Below, in pieces: positions 12,155 to 24,796 of a stretch of DNA of 64,000 bases. Each line of letters starts with the position of its first letter. The stretch's first letter is position 1. The notes beneath the pieces are model-generated. The model ran no database searches. It had not been told where the DNA came from and saw only the letters and a list, made by a program, of their open reading frames with translations. The position numbers were made by a program, and so were the translations under genes. The stretch spans positions 19,366,632 to 19,430,631 of the forward strand of contig NC_091938.1 of the NCBI RefSeq assembly GCF_041260155.1, written 5' to 3'. This DNA is from Ptychodera flava (taxonomy: Eukaryota > Hemichordata > Enteropneusta > Ptychoderidae).

Positions 12155-15100
12155 ATGAGTCGACAAACTCTTCTGGCTGATCCGCTGAGCACCTCTCGAA
12201 TTTATGTGACCATGAGAGGTTTCGGCTCGCCAGACGCGGACCTACACATATACGTGCGATACGCCAAGGGAGGCCCTAATCCGATCCGCATCGAATGCCA
12301 CAAGGACGACACCGTCTACGACCTGATCAAAACACTGATCATCCGCGCGAAAGAGTTCGGTTTGGACAACGCCGGGGTCACGCTCAGAGAAGGGGATATC
12401 ACCGTGTACAAAGTCATACAAGATCAAGAATGCAATGTGCAGAAGAAGGAACGGCTGCCTCCCAGAAGGCTACTGACAGAAGTACACGAATTTGACTTGG
12501 AGTTCGAGGCAGGTGAGGTCAAGTTTTCATTGAGCAGCAATTTTTGCTTGATGACAAAACCAGCAAATGACCAAATGACTTCTCTAGCGATAGCACAGTA
12601 CAATAGGTCATAACAAATTTCTTCCTTGTTCATCAACATACTGTTAACATAGGTTTCTTAGCGAACATTCCACGCGAATTGGCATCACTAAGACCCAGGT
12701 GTGCGACGGGATCAGTACATTTAATTTTGCCTACTCTAAATCCCCTACCTGTTGCATCTCTTTCCACCTTTGATATTTACTTCCGTGTGGGGTGTATATG
12801 CCCTCTCAGTCTCTCATGCATGACAACAGCTCAAAATGGAAGAACACGAATACAATTTGCAGGCCGTATGTCATGTCCTAACACGAGTCGACCGGCAAGT
12901 GTATCAAAAGTATATACATGGGAGACAAGCTAATCCGCACCAATAAACAGCAGTAAAAATACATGGGGTCCTTTGGTAGCGCCAGGCTTTGAAGTGAAAC
13001 ATGGGACAGGGTCGTTTTGCGAGGTATTGAAGTATATATTTTCGCTGGCAGACCTCGACGACACCACGGTGATATCGGACCACGGTGTATGTTTTTGCTC
13101 ATCAATCGACAACTTTGTCGTCGATACAGCTCTGGCTCAAACACATTTTTTGTTTGAATCGCAACAGAAGTTGTTGTACTTGAAGGGGTTCGATCCCAAA
13201 TGCAATTGCAAAATTCAGGGAGGCAGTTACGTAAAAATAACATTTCAACTCTCGTTCGATGATTGCTTGACAAGGGGAAGCGTTATTTTAAATTTGTTAA
13301 AAAATGCTTTGGGCGCAAAAATGGTGCAGCAAACATCATTTATGATTTTCATGCACTTGTAAAACATTTAGTGAAATGACACAAAGCAACGACAATGTAA
13401 ATTTGCTGAGCCCGATTTTCTTCGTCTTTAGTCCCGTGCAGTTATTTTAATAACTTCTGTCGTGCTTCGAATGTAACACTTGTCTTTAATACTCGACGAT
13501 TTTCATGACAAGAAGGACATGGCCATATTGCTAGCGCTAGAGTTTGTTTCATCACTGAGGTAATGAAAAGATTATTTTGTACCTCTTTGTTATGATGAAT
13601 CGCCCTGGACCGGTGTATATACATTACGTTTGCCCCGGCACGTCCAGTGGTGGACTTTAGTTTTCAAGTGACCACTTACGCGTTGTTTTACTTTTAATTT
13701 ACAATTCAGGTTGACTTTATGGGTGGTTCAGTTAAAAACCTAGCCTAGGCATTCTTTTGCAAGGCATGGCTTTACATACCGCGGCCGTTCTGTTACAAAT
13801 GCCATTGGAACCAGTCAGCGTAATCTTCGGAATTACCAAAATCCATGATGACGTCATTCTCCAGTTGTGAAACCAGGCGTGTGTTGTGTATATTTCTATA
13901 TTTTACATTTACATTTCCGGGTGTGATACATAACAATTGCATTGATACCCCAATATTGTTTAGAGAACAAAACACTAAAAAGTGTGCGATTACGCTTTTG
14001 GCGTTGTTCCAAATCAAAATTACACAATTCAAAATGTTTCTTCCGCTTGAGACTATAATAAAAATTCCTTTTCCCCGTAACATGACGAAGTAGGGAAGGC
14101 CAGACCAGACCTGTAGAAAAATTCAAGATTTGACAAGGTCGCTCGTTATATTTGAAAATGAAAAATCTTCATACTGTTCATGTCGGAAGAATGAAAAGTG
14201 ATAGATCGAGATTACCGTTAAGGCGCCTTGAAGTTGAAACAATTAAATTTGTGCTCATGCAAACTTTCATCAAAGAAACTTGAAACCTTTCCCAGCAGAA
14301 ATCAAGAAAAACACATCAGGGGCTACCGTGCAACACTTGGTCCGAGAGAAACAACCTTATAATTACTTGTATTTGAAATTCAAAATGACAGCCATCCCAA
14401 AATCGACTCTATAGATTTTTCGACTTTTGAAATAACAGTAATAATTATTCAGTCAAAGTCATATGCATCTGCACTGCAGGTAATTTCAATGTAAACATTT
14501 TCCCCAACTTTCAGTAGTTAACTCTTGAATGTGGTTTAACCGACCCCGGATAATTGGTATTTATGTACAAAGGAGGCGAACGATCCAGTTAAATTATCTC
14601 CTTGTGGTTTGCAGTATAATATTACGCGCTAGCAAGGACTACAGTCTGCTGTTGTTCATGTCTTTGTCGCTAGGCACACAGCCTAAACTTTGCAACGTGA
14701 CATTGGCAAATATTTATTTGGTTTAATAAAACCAACAGCATGATGAAATACAGTTCGTATGGCTACGGCCTTTGAACTTTGTACTTCAGTTTTGTCACAA
14801 ATATTGACCCTCAAACTCCCATGTATCTTGACTCCAGATCTGTTTGCGAATTTAATCGCACAAACGGGGCCTCCCTGGGACTTCCCCTCCGGACTTACTT
14901 AAGGCAGTACGCACCTCGAAAATGAATGACTAAATATTTTGCTCAAACTGCGCTTAATGAAACATTCAAGCATACTATTACTAAATAAAGAATAAAAATC
15001 GGTGGTCATCGTGTAAAAGTTGGCACTAGATAAACAAATTACCTGACATTCACCGATATCTGAAATTCAAAATGGCCGCCATACCTGTGTTACCTTAATG

Positions 15101-18100
15101 GGGATAAAATTTTCGATATTCAAAAAGCGAAGACGGTTAACATTTTTATTACCTCAAGAGCTTTGAAATAAGCACCAACAAGATGTAGACCAGAAAAGTA
15201 TTGAAAAATCTGAGAGTCCTAATATCTGTCCGAAGGCACATTCTACCTTAATTCGGCCAGCTTATCACATACGTACGCTCAATTATTGTCTTTTATATCT
15301 AATCTTTTAGATTCATCTTATTGCTAGGCTAACATTTACGACATGATTAAAGTAAGCCCGCTAGGAACCAACTGATTGGATAATATCTACTTTATTGCCA
15401 TTGTCGCCGCTGTTTATGGTGTTGTCGTCCTTGCTCGACAAAGATGACAACTAAATACTAAACGGATAAATATTATGAGAAGATGGAAAAAACTATTCAT
15501 AGTGATATTAGGCAAAAATGAATACAAGGAAATTTTAATCAATTTCAGCTTGGTGTCAATTTTCCTGTGATCTCACAGGCATTTGGAGTGTCCATTGTGG
15601 TGTACGCACAAAAATACGCGAAGCGCCCGTGAATCTCCTCAGCGCGTACTGTGTATACAAATAAGCAAGGTGTGACAGTAGCCGAGGATAAGAATCAGAA
15701 ATAACCGCTACAATAAAGAAATCAAATTCACAAACTTATACTTAACATTCTGCACTCTCCTCTCGCACTATTCACAAACAAAAGCGTGTAGTGCGCCGGC
15801 ATCAGTTTAGCACTTGCAAACTTTCCGGCAGCGCAGAGTTTGCTTCCATGGTGAAAACTAATTCACAAGAATGGACGAAATAGAAATTTTATACACCCTG
15901 TTTAGTAGAAATTTAAAGGAATGGCGATAAAAAAATCATGGTGTTCACGGCTTAACACATCATACTGAGAAACAAATAAAACCGTAATTTTAAAAAGCCG
16001 AGCGGAACTTCAAAAACAGACGGATAGAACAGTTATTTAAAAGCAGCGGAAGTATACATGTAAAACAATTGTAAAATTGAAGGCTCCCTTAGTTCTGCTA
16101 ACACGATGAGTTATGTGCCGTATGCAGTGCAATTGGTGACAAGTCAACGCTAGTTCGGATTAAGATTCAGCTATCAACCATAATATCGGATATTGTACAC
16201 ATTCAAGTTTTGTTGCCAGGTCAGATACCAAGTATTTCGACATGACTGGGACAGTGGGACAAGGAATTGCATTTCAAAAATCGGACAAGCATTCTGGCAA
16301 ATAAACCAAGATTTCAACCTATGCGGCTTTTGGTTGATCAGAGGCGTGTATAACGTCAGATTTATGCTCGGAATGTTTGAATAACTAACAGGTATTTTGA
16401 GAGCACAATAGCCTATCGTATAAAATGACAGATTGACTTCGTCAAATCTCTCCAACTTCTCGAAATCAGGTCAGCATACCAAAGTCTCTCGAGCCGTTAA
16501 TAATCATTATTTTTCAAATTACTATCTTAAAAAAGGACGAACATGTTGAAAAGAATCAGATTGGAACTTGTGAGTTGGCCTATCTTATCCAAAGGAGCTG
16601 TATGTAGTATCCGTGGCTATGCTTTGAAAGAAAGGAAGCTACTTGCCTAACATTTCAACATTCGAAATCGTAATTATTCATCAAATAAACAGAGTTTTGG
16701 CGTTGAGGTTGCATTTTGCATGGGTGAAATTCAGCGTCTAGCCTCGTTTTGGTGTCATATGAATAAATAATAACTCATACATTATTAATTAATACAGCCA
16801 TTCATAAACAAGACATATATCATCCACTACATGACATAAGGAAGTTTGGTTTCCTTAGGTGTCAGTGGTACAAACAAAATCTCGTGGTAAACAAGCATGG
16901 AAATGCGGCCAACCAAAACATATGTCTATACCGCCTACACTGTAGATTTTTGCTCGACAATGTTTGTTTTTTGTTTTGTTTTGTTTTTAGGGGGATTGTT
17001 GTTTCCACTCGTAAGTGATTTTTCTTTTGACCCTGTGGACTATGACTGGACGTACCGTGAAATTTCTATACATGACCGTCAAAAATGAAAATTAGCCACG
17101 CAGTCGTTAAACAAAGAATTGTCGTTCATTTGAGAGTTCAAATGTATGAAAAGGGGGCGCATTTTGTCATATTAAATGATTAAATGATGCCAAAATGAAG
17201 AATTTCTACCGTGGGTTATGAAGTCAAACAGATTTGCTAAGGTCATAGTCCGGCATCCTTTGCGATTATAACATGTCTTTTTAATACCCTCCGCATATGT
17301 TCTCCACAAAAATCCTCGCCACAGAATTCCCAAATGAATATTTAACAATTAAAATGACTCGCACGATATCGTATCACTAAAAGTGATAGACTTGATCTGT
17401 GTAGTTGCTTTATGCAAATATCCGTACGTGCTACGAGGACAGAGAAATTATCTTGCAGTTAGTGAAAATGGTGTGAACTGTGGTGGTTTAAGTCTAGTGC
17501 TGAAGTGAGTAGCAAAAAAAACAGAGAGTGAAACCGGAAGTAACTCGCATCATCGAAGCGTTTTTGCTAAAATGTCACGAGCCAGAAACAGATCTTTTTC
17601 TTGGTCCCAAGACTTGTCGCAGTGAAGGAAGCATAAAAGCTTTGGGGTTTTTTTTCGCAGATGTATGTGAAGTCCCAGTGTCGCACGCACGAGCGGACAC
17701 CAGTGCCGTGTTTCTGTGCCGCAGGACGGAGACGTTCGGTGACCTGGCCCGGAAAATACAAACTAGGCTGCCGACGTTTCACTTCCAGGAGGCCTACCTA
17801 AAAGAAATCAGGGAACAGCTGGAAGGGGGCGCTCAACTGAGAATTTCCGAGTATTCGAGTGTTGGCGGGAAGAGCAAACTGGTTGATCCCACTACCAAGA
17901 TAGGAGACTTGGAGGACAAGACTTTTGGGTTCACTGTTGAAACGCCAAAGAAAGCGATTACTTTAGGTAAGTGAACTTCTATGCGAACTATAACAAACCA
18001 ATTTCAATGTTTTACCATTCGGCAGTAGCTCATGTGCGTTACAATTAGTGAAATGTAGATGAATAAGTGGAAAATTTGTCATTTTCCTTGTGTAGCAAAG

Positions 18101-18857
18101 ACCTTAAACTTAATTAAACTGACCAGTCGATAGAGGTAATTTCAGTCAAAGCGCCCTCAATGATAGTCTCATTTACTAGTGAACTTCGCTCGACAGTATA
18201 TTCTGTTCTTCGACTCAGTTCACACTTACTTACACATGTATGTTGATTTTTATTTCAGCTGATATTAAAGAAAACATATGCGGACAAAATATTGCTTTCT
18301 TTGGTCCTTCCGGCAACGGAAAATCATCAACTATAAACACATTTGCCAAGGTAAGGGATCCAAAGTTCTTGAAGAATGGACTGTCACCCACGTTCGAAGT
18401 GAATACTAAGCAAGACAAACTGAAATCACGCCCCCAACGACAGATCCTGTCTAGCAGGAAGCACGAAATTGTTTGCAGTTTGCTACGTTTACTGTTTTTG
18501 CGTAGAAAGTTTCCAGATACTATTTGGCTCTTACAGTTTCACCAGCTGTTTATTTCAAAATATCTTCCACTATAACCGTTCTGTTAATGAAAAACAAAAT
18601 TATTTTTCTACTCTACCCTCCCCCAATAATGATGAGATGCCCAGTCTTGTCAACACCGCAAGTATGCGTGGCGTTCCATGATTTGATGACAAATATAATT
18701 TTAGTTCTGAAATCAGTGACGAGAGTTCATCAGTAAACAGTAATACAAAACATATTGTTTACAATGCGACATGTTTCCAAGGCAATTACTAGTAGTTTGA
18801 AGTTCAACATACCTAAGATATTTGAATGAGAATATGGAGTCTTCTTTTGTAATGTGT

Positions 18858-18927
<70 letters not shown>

Positions 18928-20503
18928 GTATTCAGATTTCCCCGTGGTAAATTAGAGTACTCGATGCTAAAAGCAGAGCGTTATAGATAATAACACAAAT
19001 CATTTTGCATTTATTTTGAAGTTGAAGTAATTTAGGTTTATATGTGACTGATAGCATTACATTTCTTTTCATTCCAATTTTCGCGTTCTAGGCATTGATA
19101 GGCGTGTACCAGCCACTCGCGCAGACGTTTCAGCTAGAGGGGCCCGGTACAAAAGTGTTCAAGCCGTACAAATTCTCCATAGAGAACAGGACGTTCTTCC
19201 TCTGTGACGTGCCAGGCCGCGGTCTCTTGGTCGACGACGATGAGGATTCAAGCAAAATTATCACACGAATTCTAGATGGCAAACTTCCCGCCGAAAGGCC
19301 TCTAGACCACAAGATAAGGTTTTTTGACAGAGGATTTGGCAAGATCCATGGTGTCGTTTACATTCACAAATGGGAAGCGGAGTTGGATGAACTTCACACG
19401 TGTTTGTCCGATGAACTTGCAACAAGAGGTTAGTTAAGGAAAGCTTTGACTTAAAGATATTTATATCCCGAGTGACATCGCATCAAATGAGAACACTTAC
19501 TTGTGACTTTAATTTTCGAACACTGAAATACCAAGAAATCGCCTGGCAAACAAAGACTGTATATTTGCGAAATTGTGTGTATAGAGCTAGATTGATGGAT
19601 GGATTGATGGAACTAGGCTGCAAAGTTAAAGGGATACAGTCGTCGGAACTGCGCTCAAGGTCGTATGGGACCCATACGACCAATGTAAACAATGTATCCA
19701 AAGGTACGATGGTGATTGATGAAAGTTAAAACATGTCTGTCATAATCTACATCGTATAATTTAAATGTTGCAGCTATGATGATGAGATGCATCTAGATAT
19801 CGTGCACAAAATACATTGTTTGTGAACAAGAAACTCGCACAGGCGCAGTTCCGACGACAGTTTCCCTTTAAGCTTGGCATACTTCTTTATATCTGCATAC
19901 GAACCCCGAAACACATGTACACATAGAACACATCAGAAATCTAACCATTCATCAGTCTCATCAGCAGTCAGTTGGTAACCTAGCCGAAGTACACTCACTT
20001 TGTCACTTTGGGTCTACCTTGAGGGCGCACTTGCCCATTCCTAACACCTTGTGCAGGCAGTACAGTCCAAGATGGTCCCATCGTAATTGTTCTATTTGCT
20101 TCTTCAAGTTGGAACTGGTGATTTATTTACTGTACCATGAGTGAAAAATGATCATTTGATCCGTTTTGATGTCGTATTTTGCTATTCTCTTGTTTTCACA
20201 GGAAGTGGAATACCGATGATTGTCATAATGACACATATTGACCGCGCGCAAGACAATCCCGAATTGATCGCTCAGAAATGCAGCGAGTTGGCCGAAAAAA
20301 TCGGCATCGACGTCGCGAACGTCTTCACCATATCGAACTTTGACCACGAGACAGAGCACGAAGATCAACAGAGAGACGCGCACGCTCTGAACTTGCTCAA
20401 CAAGATCTTGGCGTCGGCCAAGTCCTTCTGCAACAGGGGAAAAGTCAGAGTATCCGAAATTGTCAAGGAGTTCAATAGCCTTACAACGACAGACAAACAC
20501 TAG
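12155..20503 (+). CDS. IFI44-like GTPase 1 with two N-terminal beta-grasp-like modules
   Basis: Five coding exons: 12155-12512, 17661-17966, 18259-18350, 19092-19428, 20202-20503; phases 1,1,0,1; 464 residues. The ATG at 12155 (MSRQTLL) was preferred over an in-frame ATG 29 codons earlier because GTPase 2 begins at the matching place. Exon 1 (residues about 27-119) and exon 2 (120-221) each show strand-strand-helix order like ubiquitin-like folds (LHIYVRYAKGG...TVYDLIKTL; VFLCRRTETFGDLARKI). The GTPase part has P-loop GPSGNGKSS (237-245), DVPG (291-294) as G3 and THID (375-378) as G4. Matches to the IFI44 family outside these are RILDGKLP, GKIHGVVYIHKW and the VFTISNF...LLNKILASAKSF tail. Probably a cytosolic GTP-binding protein of immune type. 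A poly(A) signal AATAAA lies at 20858. The vertebrate TLDc domain is absent. Confidence 0.87.
14217..14420 (+). mobile_element. Degenerate partial copy of the TTAA-flanked MITE family
   Basis: Begins TTAAGGCGCCTTG, keeps the order GCTCATGCAAACTTTCATC, the conserved TTGAAATTCAAAATG-C-AGCCAT core and a CGACTCTATAGA stretch seen in the intact copies at 14903 and 39276, but has drifted strongly and lacks a clear right end. Confidence 0.55.
14903..15247 (+). mobile_element. TTAA-flanked MITE, copy 1
   Basis: 345 bp with ends GGCAGTACGCACCTCG and (reverse complement of the right end) GGTAGAATGTGCCTTCG, flanked on both sides by TTAA (14899-14902, 15248-15251). The interior carries AAAATGGCCGCCAT, shared with the copy at 39276. 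TTAA target sites are typical of the piggyBac superfamily; the GG terminal bases differ from the usual CC, so the superfamily is tentative. Non-coding. Confidence 0.82.
18351..19091. other. Intron 3 of GTPase 1 with (AT)n tract
   Basis: Lies between the P-loop exon (donor CCAAG|GTAAGG) and the exon with DVPG (acceptor TTCTAG|). Besides the AT microsatellite at 18860-18923 nothing is recognised. Confidence 0.75.
18860..18923. repeat. (AT)n microsatellite
   Basis: Uninterrupted TA dinucleotides over about 64 bp inside intron 3 of GTPase 1. Confidence 0.97.
19630..19867. mobile_element. TTAA-flanked MITE, second family (AGGGA ends)
   Basis: 238 bp in intron 4 of GTPase 1. Left end AGGGATACAGTCGTCGGAAC and right end reverse complement AGGGAAACTGTCGTCGGAAC pair over about 25 bp; TTAA stands outside both ends (19626-19629, 19868-19871). 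A near-perfect palindrome (GGTCGTATGGG-A-CCCATACGACC, 19659-19681) lies just inside the left end. No coding capacity; piggyBac-like by target site only. Confidence 0.85.
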
Positions 20504-20857
20504 ATCTGAAACATCTTTGTTACGAAAAGTCGCCTTGTGAAATCGTTGTATTGTTACGTACTGAACTGTTATGTCAGTATTACAACTGCTATGTCCAGAA
20601 ACATCCCATGAAACTGCATTTCAGGGTCACTGTCGAATGAGGGCGTACCCCTAGGTATGACACACCTGATTGGGTGAAACGAATCAGTTGTAGCGGTTAT
20701 TGACCGTGGATGCAGTCGTCGTCCCCACTCTTATTACAGTCATTTGCTCAATCTATGTGTGTTCAAAAACATTTACTACTAAAGATAGAATTCCACACTG
20801 TTCAATGCATTAAGGTAAACAGTTTTTTTCTTGTTGAAAGTGGACCTATCATTTTAA

Positions 20858-20863
20858 AATAAA
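20858..20863 (+). terminator. Candidate poly(A) signal for GTPase 1
   Basis: AATAAA about 355 bases after the GTPase 1 stop codon; the first canonical hexamer I find downstream on this strand. Cleavage site not visible. Confidence 0.4.
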
Positions 20864-21704
20864 TAGTCAAGAGAGTGATAACTGTTATCAACGACAAGGT
20901 TAAGGGCTTCATACTGAAGCCAGAACTGTAAGTTTATAAAAACAGATCGACCATAGCCCTGGATTAAAGTTCCATCAAAAAATCATGTCCGTTGTGTGTA
21001 CAACAACAATGTAATCATAGCTACCGAACATGCGCACACCTTCGCTGTAACTTACATTATCACGTACGTGTGCAGACAAGCACTAATTGGGTCGAGTATT
21101 CAAGCGATATCGTCTAAATAAAATCATAGAAATAGTGACATGCTTTCGTCGGCTTGGGTCAGGCCACCTCTGCAATACCGATCATTATTACGTTATCTTG
21201 CCACTCGACCGTCGTTTGGCAACTGGTTGCCCATCTTCCATTAGCGGGCGAATTTCCGGCGTGCCGGCCGTTTTAGTAAATTTTAAATGTATGGCCATTC
21301 TGACATCTCGACGTCTTCCCTTCTGATGAATGTGATGGCTATTGATAGCATGGTGCATCGCTGAAGAACATGTTTTGAGAAAGGGATGGCGTTCCCAAAA
21401 TTTCGCCAGAATTGCATGACAACACCCATGAGTTTTTTTTAAAACAAGCATACGGTTCATCTTGTTAGTCGGATCGGTTACATACATAGAGACGACCCGC
21501 ATCATCATCAGTCGTTCTCAAAATGACAAATCCATCGTATCAGATGTGACAGCTGCAATCGCTGTCACAGAAAATAAAAATAAGCCCAGTTTCTAAAATA
21601 TCCGAATGCACTCGGCAGATGAAGGCAGTCGTACATCATGCGGAGTGTTTTCTTTCTACGGAAGACTGTGTTAGAGATAGAATCACAGAATGGTTGGATG
21701 TCAT

Positions 21705-21793
<89 letters not shown>
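21705..21793. repeat. (CT)n microsatellite
   Basis: Pure CT dinucleotides, about 88 bp. Confidence 0.98.
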
Positions 21794-21795
<2 letters not shown>

Positions 21796-22091
21796 GCACT
21801 TTCATTTGGAAAATTTAGAGCTGTCTAAAATTTAAATAAAGCCTTCCAACCGACTTTCAATTCCCATCACTCCGATCAATAACTTTTGACAGCGCCGTTT
21901 AGACCAGCTGACGGCCCGCTGATGCTTATTATACTTCCAGTTTTGAAAAACTTGTATTAACGAATGAAAAAGAAGTCAACTGCGATATTATATTGCTTTC
22001 TACTCGTGACAATTGCTGTACACCAACATGATTTCGAAAATTATGACAAAAATACTTGCAGGAGAATTCTTGTATGTCAATTGTATGTTTG

Positions 22092-22185
22092 TGCAGCACA
22101 GGCGTTATGTTGACTGTATGTTGAACGTAGCATAAACTATACACTTTTACAAACTACCCAGTCAACATAACGCCTGTGCTGTGCA
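22092..22185. repeat. Hairpin with 25-bp arms
   Basis: Left arm 22092-22116 (TGCAGCACAGGCGTTATG...) pairs with right arm 22159-22185; only a short insertion near the tips breaks the match. The loop is about 42 bp. Could be a miniature foldback element or a transcribed hairpin. Confidence 0.8.
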
Positions 22186-23618
22186 GGCCTTCGGAGCAGT
22201 GACAAGCCTTGTCAACGATGTTCTGGATGTTGTGGCATCAATTTCACTGGCTGTCTTCTAAGCCCTTCAAAATACATCAAACTACATGCATCGATTGCTT
22301 TTCCTTCAGATATTAGTTATCATGTTCCACCTTCTTTGACTCTTTTACCCGTCAAATATCCAAAGGGTCACAAATCGAAAATACCTGATTACTTCGACTG
22401 TCATGCGCCTATCTCATTAACTGGCAGGATATCTGACCTTGTGGGTAGATTAACATCAATCATCGTGTCTCAAGGGTCAAACATACAACTAAAATAATGT
22501 CGTCAATTAATAGAGCTTGTCTTCTCCAGCGTGTTTTAAATTGAGTTCAGGAGATCAGGTTTTATCTGTCATGAGGGACCAAAGTCCTCAACCACAGCAA
22601 CGACAGCGGACTATCAGTGAACAATTTTTGAGTCTTTACATAGTTTGGATTTTGAAACATCAGAAGATAACGCTAGCTTAATGAACCCGAGTATGTACAC
22701 TTGTAGAATGGCGCTACGTGTATCCATCACATCGACCCTACTCCCTGACAAAATGTGAATTTTCATTTTTCCCTTTCATCCACAGTCTATGTGAATACGA
22801 ATATATTGGGAAACGTTCAGGTATGCATGTTGACCATTTAATACTGAACTCATTTTCGACACTCGGATGGCTCCCAAAAGGATATTACATGGTATGTTAA
22901 ACGGCCGTCGCCTTTCTTCAGTGTCTGTAGGATTAGAAGCGAATCGTAAAATGAAATATTCTTCCGGTGATTTATGGGATATGGCGTTTGGTACACCCAG
23001 ATTTTATGGAATCTATTGATAGGTATGCAAATAAGTAAGTGATGTACGCGTGGTCGACAGGTGCCACGTATGTATCGTAATTACGATTTGACTGAATTGC
23101 CCTTTTTGTTTTTTACTAATTGCTAACACCTGCCTCAAAAATAGCTTAATCAGATATTGATAGCGTTATTGTCGCCTTTTTTTTTTTGGTTGACCGCAGG
23201 TCGATTTTGTAATCATTGAAAGTGATGCGCATGCGTCGATTTATCCGAGCATATTTGCACTTTGACACTCACTGGCAGTCGCTCTTCACCCAGACACCTG
23301 CAGCTGTAAAGTGAAACTTGGCGTTTTCAAATTTCACTGAGAAGTCTTGCATGTATGTGTATGCAACGATTTGGTAAGGGAGGGCGGGGCTCTGTCGTGA
23401 ATGTTTGTGTGGTAATTTGGCGGCAGACTGACATAACATGACTTTCACTTTGTCCAAAAACACGTCTACTAAGCTACGCAATAAAGTGTGTCGTGAAATT
23501 CGTGTATTAACATGCCATGTGACTGTATTACTTATATTACTAAAAATTTATCACATTTCTTATCGGTCCCCATATAAGTTATGGTATACCGTATCTCAAA
23601 GTTGATGTGTTTTTTTAG

Positions 23619-23894
23619 GTACGCCTAATGTTCCATCGCGTGATTTGGACGATAATGTCAAAGGTAAGCTTAATGAATGTTTAAAGGTTCTACAGATGAC
23701 TATATTTCTAGGAAAATATCGAGAGAAACAAAAATGCATCAGTACATTATTGTTGCTGTAACACACATGATCGCATTAAAAATAGATGCTTTTGAATTAA
23801 TGTATGCACCTTGGCGTTGCTCTCCGCAGTTCTACAAAATCAAGTGAAGATACATGGGAAACCAGCAATTGGACCTAAATATGTGAAAAAATAA
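23619..23894 (+). CDS. Possible last two exons of an unidentified gene
   Basis: A 45-bp exon (23619-23663) sits between a pyrimidine-rich acceptor (TTTTTTTAG|) and a consensus donor (AAAG|GTAAGC). A second exon starts after CTCCGCAG| at 23830 and reaches a stop at 23892-23894. Phases agree across the intron and give 35 residues: TPNVPSRDLDDNVK then VLQNQVKIHGKP...KYVKK. I do not recognise the protein. Upstream exons were not found; they might belong to GTPase 1 as an alternative 3' end or to a separate gene. Matching phases and good splice sites are the only support. Confidence 0.3.
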
Positions 23895-24082
23895 GCATAG
23901 CAACCATCCGCTTAACTGTCTACCAATAGCGGTGTTCAACTGACAATAGGTCACAAAGCATAACTAAGTACAACGGGCGTTCTAGTAAGTTGGTAAAATG
24001 TCACGTGAAATGAAGCGTCAAAAATCGATTTTCCCCTAACAACAGACGATGTTATTAAACCAGTGTCTCCGCACATTTACTT

Positions 24083-24796
24083 TTACTGTCCTCCAAGGTG
24101 TCGCTTTATCGCTGCAACTCCAGTCTTGCAGACGTCCATCGGCGGGTTTTCCATCTGGTTACCGTCGACCATAACCCTCTTCAGTTTAGGCAATTTCGTT
24201 ATGGCGTCGGGCAGGTCAGACAGGTTGTTGTCCTGCGCCCAGATCTCTTGCAACAGGGGCAGGTTGCCGATGCAGTCCGGGAGTTTGCTCAAATGGTTGC
24301 CATTCACCACCAGCACTTTCAGGCATCGCAGTGAGCTCAAATTCTCCGGCAACTCCGTCAGCTTGTTATTCCTCAAGTATAGCTCTTCGATTTCGGAGTC
24401 GCACAGCACATCCGGGAAACTCTCGAACTCGTTGTTGTCCAGCCACAATTCGCGCAGGTTGCTCAAGTTAGCGATGCTTTTCGGCAGCGACTTCAGCTTG
24501 TTACCCCGTAGATCCAGCACCCTCAACTCGCGCAGCTCGCAAACCACCTCGGGCAGCTCTTCAAGGCCGTTCTCGCTGAACGTCAGACTCTCGAGCCTTC
24601 CCAGGTGCACTAAATCCTCCGGCAAGTCGACAATGCTGTTGCCCTTAAGACTGAGGCCCATCAGGTTCCGCTGCCCGTAAACGGCTTTCGGAATACCGGT
24701 GAGCCGCGAATTGTCGAGGTCGACGCACACGCCAAGGTCACCCTGGTTGTTGATGAAGGGCTCAAAGAACAGTTTGACTCCATCGCCATCGGACAT
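24083..24796 (-). CDS. Leucine-rich repeat protein
   Basis: Intact frame of 237 codons from ATG at 24796 to TAA. A short N-terminal part (residues 1-30) precedes about eight leucine-rich repeats of 21-23 residues (e.g. LRVLDLRGNKLKSLP, LKVLVVNGNHLSKLP), closing with VCKTGVAAIKRHLGGQ, a tail seen at the end of many plain intracellular LRR domains. No signal peptide or membrane segment. The last codons also contain possible donors (GGACA|GTAAAA), so the frame could instead be a first exon continuing into another domain as in the LRR-caspase gene; no such exon was found. It holds the same place and strand in module 2 as the LRR-caspase gene in module 1. Function would be protein-protein recognition, partner unknown. 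Confidence 0.82.
   Translation of the reverse strand: MSDGDGVKLFFEPFINNQGDLGVCVDLDNSRLTGIPKAVYGQRNLMGLSLKGNSIVDLPEDLVHLGRLESLTFSENGLEELPEVVCELRELRVLDLRGNKLKSLPKSIANLSNLRELWLDNNEFESFPDVLCDSEIEELYLRNNKLTELPENLSSLRCLKVLVVNGNHLSKLPDCIGNLPLLQEIWAQDNNLSDLPDAITKLPKLKRVMVDGNQMENPPMDVCKTGVAAIKRHLGGQ

Larger units (their letters stand above)
12513..17660. other. Large intron 1 of GTPase 1
   Basis: 5.1 kb between donor GGCAG|GTGAGG and acceptor TTTCGCAG|. It contains a complete TTAA-flanked element (14903-15247) and an older relative (about 14217-14420). Open frames at 12973-13362 (+) and 12878-13273 (-) overlap completely; neither resembles a known protein and I leave both unassigned. Confidence 0.6.
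20504..24082. other. Intergenic stretch between GTPase 1 and the second LRR gene
   Basis: Contains the probable GTPase 1 poly(A) signal (20858), a (CT)n tract, a hairpin at 22092-22185 and two possible small plus-strand exons at 23619-23894. Nothing else is supported. Confidence 0.5.

Noticed and set aside
12878-13362. Two 130-codon frames on opposite strands in intron 1 of GTPase 1
   Set aside because: They overlap fully, resemble nothing I know and have no paired splice sites that fit GTPase 1; left as unassigned.
21188-21508. 106-codon minus-strand frame rich in basic residues
   Set aside because: No family resemblance, no neighbouring exon with compatible phase.
23269-23481. Possible further exon of the LRR gene on the minus strand
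   Set aside because: No caspase, death-fold or other motif and no convincing acceptor; probably chance.
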